From a virus: 23,458 nucleotides of DNA. Below the pieces are notes generated by a model that worked only from the letters and a program-made list of their open reading frames with translations, was not told where the DNA came from and made no database searches. Position 1 is the stretch's first letter. Every line of letters begins with the position of its first letter. Positions 7,009-16,700 of this stretch are shown here, one piece after another. The stretch is from positions 1 to 23,458 of IMG/VR virus record IMGVR_UViG_3300030090_000535; one strand, 5' to 3'. A program made the translations under genes and the position numbers.

Positions 7009-7272
7009 ATGGCTTATGCAGCAAGTGGTCTAACTAGGATTGGTGGTGGTAGTGGAACAGCTTTGTGGGTTTATCAAACTACAGACGCTGTTGGTACTGT
7101 CAATACTGCTAACTATTTTAATGATGCAGCAAATATGTTAAATGTTCGTGATTTAATAATTGTGCAAGATACTAATACACCTACTACTCATTTCTGTACT
7201 GTTTTATCAAACAACGGAACAGCAGTAGATGTATCAGATGGTACAGCAGTAGCCGAAACTGATGGCGACTAA
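7009..7272 (+). CDS. Probable head decoration / capsid-associated protein
   Basis: An 87-residue protein beginning MAYAASGLTRIGGGSGTALW, followed by YQTTDAVGTVNTANYFNDA and RDLIIVQDTNTPTTHFC. Small beta-rich proteins of this pattern (YFxDA ... V.DxxIVxDT) regularly follow the capsid gene in this phage group and are thought to be head-associated; I cannot prove the role. The ribosome site TAAGGAGG overlaps the capsid stop codon and is the strongest in the window, which predicts high expression alongside the capsid protein. Confidence 0.7.
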   Translation: MAYAASGLTRIGGGSGTALWVYQTTDAVGTVNTANYFNDAANMLNVRDLIIVQDTNTPTTHFCTVLSNNGTAVDVSDGTAVAETDGD

Positions 7273-7278
7273 AAAGGA

Positions 7279-7302
7279 TAAGGGGAGAGCAATCTCCCCT
7301 TA
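7279..7302 (+). terminator. Perfect 10-bp hairpin with GCAA loop after the capsid genes
   Basis: The arm TAAGGGGAGA (7279-7288), loop GCAA and the exact complementary arm (7293-7302) form a stable stem closed by a GNRA-type tetraloop. It lies between the decoration gene and the tail tube gene, where T7 has its late terminator between genes 10 and 11. No U-tract follows (the next bases are AACAAAC), so it is not a canonical intrinsic terminator and may instead be a partial terminator, a processing site or an RNA-stability element. The only Shine-Dalgarno-like sequence before ATG 7309 (AAGGGGAG) lies inside the stem. Confidence 0.6.
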
Positions 7303-7308
7303 ACAAAC

Positions 7309-7896
7309 ATGGCAAGTACAGCAGCAAATTCATCAATAGATATAGCATCAAGAGCATTAGTTCTTATAGGTGCAGAACCTATTACCTCTTTTGATTCTTC
7401 CAGTACCGAAGCATTAGTGGCAACTAATATGTATGAAGATACAGTTAGAGCAACATTAGCAGCTTCAAGATGGAGATTTGCAACTGAACAAGCAGAGTTA
7501 AATCAATTATCAGATACACCAACTGGAAGATTTGATATTGCTCACCAACTTCCTAGCAATCTACTTGTCTTACATGGTGTAACTATTAATGACAGATTAA
7601 TAGATTATACAGTTTATGGTGATAAAGTATTTTCAGATTCAACAACTACAGATACTTTAATTGCCGATTATACTTATAGAGCAACAGAAGATAACTTTCC
7701 TAGTTATTTTTCATTAGCATTAGAATATGCGTTAGCATCTATATTCTCTACATCTATTGCAAGAGATGAAGGATTAATGAAAGTGATAGAAGCTAAAGCA
7801 CAACAATTAATGGCTAAAGCTAGGAATCTTGATGCTCAACAACAAACTACAAGAAGGTTATCTACTTCAAGATTTGTGACTAATAGGAGAAGTTAA
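7309..7896 (+). CDS. Tail tubular protein A (T7 gp11-like)
   Basis: 195 residues, almost exactly the length of T7 gp11 (196). The N-terminus IDIASRALVLIGAEPITSFD followed by ATNMYEDTVRATLAASRWRF is the family signature; the middle has the LPSNLLVLHGV strand and DYTYRATEDNFPSYFSLALE helix, and the C-terminus a Gln-rich helix. It forms the adaptor ring between portal and nozzle. ATG lies 7 bases after the hairpin at 7279-7302, with no free ribosome site, so its translation may depend on hairpin opening or readthrough. It ends in TAATG with the next gene. Confidence 0.93.
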   Translation: MASTAANSSIDIASRALVLIGAEPITSFDSSSTEALVATNMYEDTVRATLAASRWRFATEQAELNQLSDTPTGRFDIAHQLPSNLLVLHGVTINDRLIDYTVYGDKVFSDSTTTDTLIADYTYRATEDNFPSYFSLALEYALASIFSTSIARDEGLMKVIEAKAQQLMAKARNLDAQQQTTRRLSTSRFVTNRRS

Positions 7897-10490
7897 TGGC
7901 AAGAGTGCGAGTGCCATTAAACAATTTTTCTTTTGGAGAAGTTAGTCCTTCCCTTACCTCAAGAACAGATACACAGATTTATACAAGTGCAGCAGAACAA
8001 GTAAGAAATTTTTTTATTCGTTCTGAAGGTGGTTTAAAAAAAAGAACTGGAACTAAAAGATGGGCAAATCTTGGTAATTATACTAATGGCACTTGCACAA
8101 TAACAGTTTCAGATTATGCCAACATTGTGGTCGGATCAACAATTAAGATACCATTTAATGATGGCACAATAATTACTTTAGAATTTGAAACAGCAGGTTC
8201 AAGTTCACCAAGCGCAGCATCAGGCAACACTCATTATGTTAGAGCAAATGCAAATAACAATACAACAGCAGATAATATATATACTGCTTTAAATGCAGTA
8301 GATGGATTAACTGTAGCTAATCCTGCTGCTGCTGTAGTAACAGTTAAAAGAGATGATGGTGGTAGTGATAATTTAGAAGTTGTTACATCTGATACAACAC
8401 GACTTGCAGTTACAGATTTTTCTGTATTAAGACAAGAAGTAAGATTAGAACCTTTTATATTTTCTGATGATGAAAAATATATAATTGCATTTAGTAATAC
8501 GCAAATACAAATATTTCAAATTAGTCCTACAACTGGCGCAGTTAGTTCAATTCAAACTATTACTGGTCAATCGTGGTTAGTAAATACTACAGCAAATCCA
8601 TATTTAGAAGAAATTACATTTGCTCAACAAGGCGATATAATGTTTATTTGCCATCAAACTTTTATGGTAAGAATGTTAGAAAGAACTTCGCTAACAACTT
8701 TTGCAGTTAGCACTTATTCTTTTGACACTTCAAGAGATGGCAATGATATATATCAACCTTATTATTCTTTTCAATCATTAGGTGTTACATTAACTTGTAA
8801 TGCCACAACTGGTAGTAGCAAAACTTTAACTGCTTCTGCTGATTATTTTACTTCAGATCATGTAGGCATTGATATGCTTATGGGTGAAACTCGTTTAAGA
8901 ATTACTGGTTACACAAGTGCTACACAAGTTACTGTAACTATTCAAGGAACAATAAGACAACAATTAGAAATTGATTCTATTAAAGTATTTGAAGGTAGTG
9001 GTACAGTTCAAGTTACTCAAGCATTGCATGGATTAGCTACTGGCGCATCAGTTGTTATAGATAGATCAGGCGCAGTCGGTGGTATTGCTGCATCTAATAT
9101 AAATGGCACAAGAACTATTACTGCTGTTCCTACAGAAAATACTTTTGAATTTACAGCAGGCAGTAGTGCTACTGCAACTTCAAGTGCAATAGGTGGGGGA
9201 AGTCCTAGAATTGAAAGTGCTGCTGCTACGACTGAATGGCAAGAGCAAAGTTTTTCTGCTGTTAGAGGTTATCCTGCTGCTGTTACTTTTCATCAAAATC
9301 GTTTGTGGTTTGGTGGCACATTGTCGCAACCAGACGGAATATGGGGTAGTAAATCAGGACAATTTTTTAATCTTGATGTTGGAGAAGCAGAAGATAATGA
9401 CGCTTTAGATTTGACAGCTAATGTTGGTGAGATATTTACTATAAGACATTTAGTATCTAATAGAGATTTACAGGTATTTACTACAGGTGCAGAGTTATTT
9501 GTTCAAGCACCTGCCGACAAACCAGTTACACCTGCTAATGCACAAATAAGAAGGCAGACACCATTTGGTAGTAGCTTTGTTAAACCGACAGTATTTGATG
9601 GTGCAACTTTATTTGTGCAGAAAACTGGTAGTGCTTTAAGAGAATTTTTATTTACTGATGCAGAAGCTGCTTATACTTCTGTTGCAGTTTCAGGTCTTGC
9701 ACCTCATTTAATACTTGATCCTATACAACAAACTTCTATTAAGGGTGCATTAAATAGAAGTGAATCCTATGCTTTTCTTGTTAATAAAGATGGAACATTA
9801 GCAGTATTTTATTCTGTAAGAGGAGATCAAAAAGCAGGTTGGTCTTTATGGACTACAAGAGGAACATGGCATAGCATATGTTCAGTACATGAAAGATTAT
9901 TTGTTGTGTCTACTAGAGATGATGGTTCAGGCACAACTAAAATGTACCTTGAGGAGTTTCAAACTGATATGCCTATGGATTTTTGTGACTCTTTTAGTGG
10001 AAGCGCAAGTGTATTTACTGGCTTAACCTCTGCTCATTTTACTAATGATGCTGTTGTTAAAGCAACGAATGGTAATGATTATCTAGGTTCTTATACTATA
10101 AGTGGTGGACAAATTGATGTGTCTAGTGTTAAAAGTGGAATAACCCAAGCGTATATTGGTTATGCTTTTGAGCCAACGATAAAAACATTACCAGTAGATG
10201 CTGTTATACAAGGAGGTCCTTTGACTGGAAACCCAAGACAAATACCAACAGTAGTATTAGATTTGTATAATACTTCAGCAGTAAGTGTTCAAGGACCAAA
10301 TACAACTTCAACTACTAGAGATTTAGTTATTAGAAATGTTACAGATGATATGAGTTTAGATAGAACAGCAGTTACAGGTAAAGAAGAATTTAGATTGATA
10401 GGATATAGTCGTGATCCAAGAGTAACAGTATCACAATCTTTTCCTTTAGATTTGCAAATTAACGGAATGATAGTAGAGGTGGCATTTTAA
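7896..10490 (+). CDS. Tail tubular protein B / nozzle (T7 gp12-like) with inserted domains
   Basis: 864 residues (T7 gp12: 794), the main tail-nozzle protein. The N-terminus VPLNNFSFGEVSPSLTSRTD and GGLKKRTGTKRWANL is diagnostic. The usual next strand (RLEPFIFSDDEKYIIAF, from residue 183) is displaced by an extra ~115-residue beta-rich segment at about 64-178, containing YVRANANNNTTADNIYTAL. A second insert at about 369-435 (QVTQALHGLATGASVVI ... INGTRTITAV) has the 'HGL-G-V-I-NGT-T-V' pattern of a small beta domain seen in phage tail proteins. The core resumes with GYPAAVTFHQNRLWFGGT and GSKSGQFFNLDVG. The start uses TAATG with AGGAGA upstream. Confidence 0.93.
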   Translation: MARVRVPLNNFSFGEVSPSLTSRTDTQIYTSAAEQVRNFFIRSEGGLKKRTGTKRWANLGNYTNGTCTITVSDYANIVVGSTIKIPFNDGTIITLEFETAGSSSPSAASGNTHYVRANANNNTTADNIYTALNAVDGLTVANPAAAVVTVKRDDGGSDNLEVVTSDTTRLAVTDFSVLRQEVRLEPFIFSDDEKYIIAFSNTQIQIFQISPTTGAVSSIQTITGQSWLVNTTANPYLEEITFAQQGDIMFICHQTFMVRMLERTSLTTFAVSTYSFDTSRDGNDIYQPYYSFQSLGVTLTCNATTGSSKTLTASADYFTSDHVGIDMLMGETRLRITGYTSATQVTVTIQGTIRQQLEIDSIKVFEGSGTVQVTQALHGLATGASVVIDRSGAVGGIAASNINGTRTITAVPTENTFEFTAGSSATATSSAIGGGSPRIESAAATTEWQEQSFSAVRGYPAAVTFHQNRLWFGGTLSQPDGIWGSKSGQFFNLDVGEAEDNDALDLTANVGEIFTIRHLVSNRDLQVFTTGAELFVQAPADKPVTPANAQIRRQTPFGSSFVKPTVFDGATLFVQKTGSALREFLFTDAEAAYTSVAVSGLAPHLILDPIQQTSIKGALNRSESYAFLVNKDGTLAVFYSVRGDQKAGWSLWTTRGTWHSICSVHERLFVVSTRDDGSGTTKMYLEEFQTDMPMDFCDSFSGSASVFTGLTSAHFTNDAVVKATNGNDYLGSYTISGGQIDVSSVKSGITQAYIGYAFEPTIKTLPVDAVIQGGPLTGNPRQIPTVVLDLYNTSAVSVQGPNTTSTTRDLVIRNVTDDMSLDRTAVTGKEEFRLIGYSRDPRVTVSQSFPLDLQINGMIVEVAF

Positions 10491-10491
10491 T

Positions 10492-10974
10492 ATGGGATTA
10501 CCATTAGCATTAGCAGTAGCGTCAACTGGAATTAGTATATTGGGTTCAATGAGTGCAGCAGCAGCAGCAAAGCGAGAAGCAGCACTTCAACGCAGACAAT
10601 TACAAGCGCAAATAGAAGGCGCACAATTAGCTGCTTTACAAGACCATAATGCACGAATGAAAAATTTATCTACTTTTTTAGGAACAAATGAAGCCATTAC
10701 AGGAATTATGGGAAGGGATACAGATAAAAGTTTAAAGGCATTGCAAAAGAGAGCAAAAACAGAAATGGCAACAGAAACAGATAGAGCTAACTTACAATTT
10801 TTACAAGAAAAAGCCAAGTTATCTGCTGCACAAAGCATGGCGACAGAACGAGGAAGAAACTTATCTAGAGCATATAAGTTTCAAGCATTTTCCACATTAT
10901 TTTCTGGCGCAACACAAAGTTATAAACTGTATGGTTCTAAAGGTATTAATCCTTATTATCATGGTGGAACATAA
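10492..10974 (+). CDS. Internal virion protein (T7 gp14-like)
   Basis: 160 residues, in the T7 gp14 position. It starts with a hydrophobic Ala/Gly-rich helix (LALAVASTGISILGSMSAAA), then a long Arg/Gln/Ala amphipathic helix (AAKREAALQRRQLQAQIEGA), and a second helical half. This is typical of gp14-like ejection proteins, which leave the head first and form the outer-membrane part of the DNA-ejection channel. Sequence similarity to gp14 itself is weak by eye, so the call depends on helical pattern and gene order. Confidence 0.8.
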   Translation: MGLPLALAVASTGISILGSMSAAAAAKREAALQRRQLQAQIEGAQLAALQDHNARMKNLSTFLGTNEAITGIMGRDTDKSLKALQKRAKTEMATETDRANLQFLQEKAKLSAAQSMATERGRNLSRAYKFQAFSTLFSGATQSYKLYGSKGINPYYHGGT

Positions 10975-13727
10975 TGGCGCAATATATTAAGAGCAAACCA
11001 ACTACTTTTCGTAATAGACCAGTAGGTGTGGTTAATGTAAATACTGGCGCAATACAAGCAGCAAATATAGTAAGAACTGAAGCAAGTAAACTTGCTGCTC
11101 AATATTTTCAAGAAGAAGAAAAAATACAAACAGAATTAGGAAAAGATGTAGGATTAACTTTACCAGTTAGAGATAAAAGTGGCGAACTTCTTTTTCAAGA
11201 TGTACCATCATCATTAAGTGCAGTAGCACAATCTTCAGCTAAACCAATTATTCAGAAAAGATACCAAACAGCTTTACATTTAGATATTTTTAATAAGATA
11301 CAATCTATTAGAAACAATCCTGAAATTAAAACTTCACAACAATTTTCTGATGTTGTTGAAACAGAAATGGCATCTTATATAAATCAAACAAAATTAGACG
11401 GAGGTGAACAATATGTAGCTGCCATGACTGAAAGTGTTGCCAAATTATCTTCACAACATTTTAATGAAATGGTAGCAGAAGAAATGAAAGAGCAATTAAA
11501 AATTGCATCTCTTAATGAAAACTCTCTTATAACAAAAAGTGCGAAAGACCTTTATTCTACAGCAGGTAAAATGTTGTTAGATACTCAAACTCAAAAAGAT
11601 TTTATTAATATGCTTTCTACTCAAAAAGAAATAGTAAATGATTTATTAAAGGCAAATGACAATAACTTAAAAGAAAATGATTTGGATTGGCAAACTCATA
11701 GAGCTACTAATACTAACATAAAATCTACTATACCTAGAGGTTTATTAAGAGCATTTACAAAAAACAAAACATATAATGAAATTTTAGGAATTAGAAGTTA
11801 CATAGAAGATGGCACAGAATTACAGTTTAAAGATAAAAATGGTAAGCTAATACCTTTAAATGAAAAACAAAAAAGAATTTTAGATTGGATAAAAGAACAC
11901 CCTGAAAGAGAATCAATAGAAATAGAATTAAATACTATAAGGCAACAAAAAAAAGAAATTGAACAAGCAAATAGAACAGCAAAAACCCAAGAAAAAGCAG
12001 ATAAAACTCTTGCAATAAAAGAATTACAAGATGACCCAAATAATAAAACAGCAGCAATAGAATTTGTAGATGGTCAAACAGAAAAGTTTGACAGCATTTA
12101 TCAAAATTTAAAAAATAATAATTTTAATTTTAATGAAACTATTTCTGCTAATTTAAAAAAAATTCAAGATAATTTATGGAAAGCTACTACAAAAGAAGGT
12201 TTAGTTTGGAATGATAAAAATGGGCAAAAAAGAAGGATATTCTTATCTTCTAAAGCTGTGGCAAGTCTTATAGCTGATTCACAAAGCGAATTACTTTTAA
12301 ACCATTTTTCAAAATCAGGAAAATTTACGACATCTAATGACTATGCAAAATTATTACATCACATTGCAAATCCTGAATTAACTATTTTAAATTCAGAACA
12401 AAAAGAAATACATAAACAAGTTAAAAATTTTATAGATTCTTTTGGGTTACAAAAAGGTACTACAGATATTTTAGTTAGAAAATTGACGAATAAACATACT
12501 AATTTAAATAGAGTAGAAAGAGATGCTATAACAAATAATAAGAGTAAAAATGTACTTATGAACGCTAGTCAGGGTGTATTTAAAAAAACAGATGCATCAA
12601 CACTAAACGATAATTTAATAACTGATGATGATAATAAACTAACTGCAAATTATTTTACAGGTCAATATCAAAACGATTTAAGCCAAAATAGAGAGAAGGC
12701 AAAATTAATAGATAACTTGTTAAAAAAAGGTTCTTTCCCATCATCATTTTATAATATTTTAGAAAAAGTTACTTCTGGAAATGGCACATCTACTGATGTT
12801 GATAATGTTATAGCTTTGTTTTCCAAGTATGAGTCACAATTAAAAGATACTCAAAAATATAATGAAAAAGATTTTGCATTATTAAAAATAGCATCTGATC
12901 TTATTCCTAACTATCAAGGCACTACAATGTTTTTTGGGGTTGCAAATCAAGATAATGCGCCTGTTTCATCTCAACAAATGTTTTCTAAAATTAGAGAAGC
13001 ATTTAATTCAAGAACTGATGAGAATACAAAACATTATTTAGATAAAATTTTATCAGAAGGATTACAAAATAAATACAAGAGTTCTTTTTCCTATTTAAAA
13101 AGTTTAGATTTTGATGACACAGAAGCAAGTGAACTTTCTTTTGTTGTTGATCTTGCAGCATCTATGGGAATGAACGGAGATAATTTAAAAACATTATTAA
13201 GTTTAATAAAAGAAGATATTTATGCAGATGGTCAAGGATTTATACTAGATAAATTAAGTAGTGGTGGAGATAGCACAAAGTCAAAGCATAGCTTTTTAAA
13301 AAGATTTCCTGATGATAAGATGAGAGCAAATATTCTTTCGCAAATCTCAAGTGATATTGCAAGTCACCCTAAAGGAACTCATTTAGAGCGTGAAGCAAAT
13401 TTAAAATCAACAAAAGGTCGTTATATATTTGGATATGAAATGGCAGATATAGAAAATAAAGAACAATTACAAAATATAGCAGCACAAAGTAGTAACACGA
13501 ATTTAAATATTAGAGCAACTAATGAAAAAACAACACCTTATGATGTTAAAGTAATGTTACACCCATTTAGATATGGTCCAAATAATAGTTATGTGAGATA
13601 TATAGCTATGTATCAAAAAGGTCAATTTTATGTACCTTTGTATAAGCCAGATGATTCTTTGTATGTGTATGACGCAAGAGATTTAGAAGAAAAATATTTG
13701 GATAAATTTACTTGGTTAGGGGATTAA
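10974..13727 (+). CDS. Internal virion protein (T7 gp15-like core protein)
   Basis: 917 residues (T7 gp15: 747). The N-terminal segment GAIQAANIVRTEASKLAAQYFQ and ELGKDVGLTLPVRDKSGEL resembles the opening of gp15-like core proteins, and the remainder is predominantly helical, charged and Asn/Lys-rich. A small beta-rich C-terminal end is suggested by NNSYVRYIAMYQKGQFYVPL and DARDLEEKYLDKF. I see no transglycosylase or peptidase motif. The family forms the periplasmic tube of the ejectosome together with the gp16-like partner encoded next. It begins at a TAATG junction and its stop lies 5 bases before the next start. Confidence 0.85.
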   Translation: MAQYIKSKPTTFRNRPVGVVNVNTGAIQAANIVRTEASKLAAQYFQEEEKIQTELGKDVGLTLPVRDKSGELLFQDVPSSLSAVAQSSAKPIIQKRYQTALHLDIFNKIQSIRNNPEIKTSQQFSDVVETEMASYINQTKLDGGEQYVAAMTESVAKLSSQHFNEMVAEEMKEQLKIASLNENSLITKSAKDLYSTAGKMLLDTQTQKDFINMLSTQKEIVNDLLKANDNNLKENDLDWQTHRATNTNIKSTIPRGLLRAFTKNKTYNEILGIRSYIEDGTELQFKDKNGKLIPLNEKQKRILDWIKEHPERESIEIELNTIRQQKKEIEQANRTAKTQEKADKTLAIKELQDDPNNKTAAIEFVDGQTEKFDSIYQNLKNNNFNFNETISANLKKIQDNLWKATTKEGLVWNDKNGQKRRIFLSSKAVASLIADSQSELLLNHFSKSGKFTTSNDYAKLLHHIANPELTILNSEQKEIHKQVKNFIDSFGLQKGTTDILVRKLTNKHTNLNRVERDAITNNKSKNVLMNASQGVFKKTDASTLNDNLITDDDNKLTANYFTGQYQNDLSQNREKAKLIDNLLKKGSFPSSFYNILEKVTSGNGTSTDVDNVIALFSKYESQLKDTQKYNEKDFALLKIASDLIPNYQGTTMFFGVANQDNAPVSSQQMFSKIREAFNSRTDENTKHYLDKILSEGLQNKYKSSFSYLKSLDFDDTEASELSFVVDLAASMGMNGDNLKTLLSLIKEDIYADGQGFILDKLSSGGDSTKSKHSFLKRFPDDKMRANILSQISSDIASHPKGTHLEREANLKSTKGRYIFGYEMADIENKEQLQNIAAQSSNTNLNIRATNEKTTPYDVKVMLHPFRYGPNNSYVRYIAMYQKGQFYVPLYKPDDSLYVYDARDLEEKYLDKFTWLGD
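13718..13723 (+). promoter_or_regulatory. Ribosome site fixing the gp16-like start
   Basis: AGGGGA overlaps the end of the gp15-like gene and lies 9 bases before ATG 13733. It supports that start rather than an in-frame TTG at 13712. Confidence 0.6.
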
Positions 13728-13732
13728 AATTA

Positions 13733-16700
13733 ATGACTTTAAATTTTTGGGATACTAATCAGCCAATACCAATTAACAAAAATTCATTTGAGAAATCATT
13801 AGAACCTATGCTTGAAACAAGAGAGCAAAGAATACAAAGAGTTCTTAATCCTCAATTACCTTCATTTAGAACAAACACTTCATCAGAATTAGATGTAGAT
13901 TTTGCTGATACTTATAGCGCACAAATGGGATACAGTTATATGCCTATTATAAATGCTATTACAAATTGGTATAATTTTGATGAAGATGACAGAGATCAAA
14001 ACTTTAATCCTTTTGCGCATATGCAAGGTTATGAAGAATATTCAGATTATTTAAAAGATGCTGTTAATGAAAAGCACATGAATGTTTTAAAAGAACAATT
14101 AGAAGCTAATATTGAACGAAGGCATTTATTAGAGCATAGCAGTTTAGGTTCTCAATTAATTGCAGGTATATTTGATCCCATTAATTTAATTCCTTTGCCT
14201 TTTGGTCAATTTGCAAAAGGTGCTATATATGCAGGAAGTAGAATTGGAACACAAGTTGCAGGTATTACTGCACTAGCAGAAGCTGCAAGATACCCATTTG
14301 ACCCATTGGCAACACCTGAAGAAGTAGGTGCTAATATAGGAATGTCTTTTGTAGGTGGCGCATTATTAGGTGGTACTATTGGATTTGTAGCAGGAAGAAA
14401 ATTAAAAAAAGTTATAAATGAATTAGAAGCTGACGAAGCTCATCATATTAATTTAGCTAAAGAGGTATCTGAAAGTACAGAAAAAGCAGAAGTTTTTGTT
14501 TACAACGAAGAAACAATGCCAATAGAAGAATTAATAAAAAGAGGTGACAAAGATCAGCTTCAATCACATGAATTATCATTACCTAATAGAATAGCAAAAA
14601 TAAAAGAAAAAATTAAAACACAAGAAAAACACCCAGACATTTTTACTAATGAAGTTGTAGAAAAATCTTTTTATAATCAGAGAAAAGAATTAAGAGAAAA
14701 AATTGCTAATGAAAAACAAAAAGTTAAAAACTTTGTTTTAAAAAATAAAGAACTACAAAAAAGTGTGGAAGGTTTTGAGTCATCTATTGGTAAAATAAAA
14801 AAAGCAAGAGATGAATATTCTGTTAATTTAAAGAACATTAAAAAGCGATTAATAGATCAAGCTGAAGGAAGAAGTCTTACTATAGGTTTAACAAAAAAAC
14901 AATTAGACTTTTTAAGTCAAATTAAATCAAAAGAAGCAAATAAATTTTTTACACCAAAACAAAAGAAAGCAGTAAATATTTTAATAAAAAAAATAGAAGA
15001 TGCTCAAAAGAAAATAGAAACTAATAAAAAATTATTAGCAACTAAACGAGAAGGAAATATTGTTTTTTTAGGTGATAAACAAATTCGTGTAATTCAAGAA
15101 GATTTGGAAAAAGTAACTGAAGTTATAAGAAAAAATAATAGATTAACATCAAATTATACACAGTTAAGTAGATGGGAATCAGACTATCAAAAAATAAGAA
15201 ATGAATTAAAACAAAGAAAAATTAATGAAGATGCTTTGTATAATGCAGAAGGAGTATTAGTTAATAAATATAATTTAACATCAGATACATGGTATGGAAG
15301 ATTATATTTAAATTCTCCATTGTTTAAAGGTGTTCCTACACCAGTAAAAGACGCTTTACAACATAAAACATTGCCTCAATTAAGTAAGAAAAAGGTTATA
15401 GATTTAGCAGGTGATAATGCTTTAAATCTTGAAGCGCATAAACATGGTGAAGCAATTTCAGGATCAGTAAATACTAAAGCCATTAGAAGAAATGGCGAAT
15501 ATGTTAAAGTGCATGACAAATTAAGAAAACTCTATTCAGAACATACAGGAAAAAATCAAGTATATTTAGATTATGATTTTCAAAAAAGGGGATACCACGA
15601 ATGGCTAGAGGATACTTATACAAGGATTTTAAAAGGTGAATCTTTATCTGATTTAGATAAAAAAGTAAAATCTGTAACTAAAGAATTTTGGACTATGTGG
15701 GAAGAAAGAGCCAGAAAACAAGGAATAATAGGTGATTCAGGAAGTATAAAAAAAAGTATTACAAAAAAAGAATTAGATATAATTAATTATACAAAAAAGT
15801 TAAGAGATGTTGTTAGAAAAGCTGCCACAGAATTTGAGTTAGAAAATGCAAATATAATTATTAAAGATGCTGAATCTATATTAACAGGTGTTAGAAAACA
15901 AACTCGTTATAAAAACACAAAATCACTTTCTATAGCTGAAATACAAGAAAGATTTGGTGATGATTATAATATAAAGAAATTAATAGATGACCCTAAACTA
16001 CTTGACGAATATAGAAATAAAAATCCAGATGTATCCAATACATTAGGGTTTCATGTTTTTTACGATCAAAAAAAAGGTGATGTTTATATTGATGAAGCAG
16101 GTATTAGAGAAAGATGGAGAATACTTACAAAAGGACAAAAAGAAGAATTTAAAGAAACTTTTTATCAAAAGTATTTAAGCCAATATATTCCTGAAGAAAA
16201 AAAACATATAGGCACAATGCACTTAAAGTTTGAATATGATAACTATAAGTATTTTGATTCATATGATGACCTTTATGATTTTATTGTATTTCACGAATTA
16301 ACTCATGGAAAGTATAAACAATTTAAAAATGAAACATTGTTTGATTTTGAATATCGTACAAATGAATTGGCATTAGAACGATTATTAATGGAAAAAGAAC
16401 AATTTAATCCAATTACACAAGGCATGGTTTTGGGTAAAAAAACCATGAAAGATTTAGATTCTTTAAAAAAATTAAAATATGAAAAAGGTTTATCACCAGA
16501 TCAAGTAAAATATAAAAACAATGTTATTAATTATATTAAAGAAATAAATGAAGAATTAATTGGGTTAAGAAAAAATTTAAAAGATGCTGAAGATACAAAA
16601 ATCTTACCAAAAGATGTAGAAGATTTTTTTCCTAGATATTGGAATGTAGAAAAAATAAAAGAAAATAGAGAGCAACTTGCAGAAATATTAACTCAATGGT

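Noticed and set aside
9193-9408. Second + strand frame inside the gp12-like gene
   Set aside because: It sits wholly inside the nozzle gene, has leucine-rich low-complexity sequence and no ribosome site.
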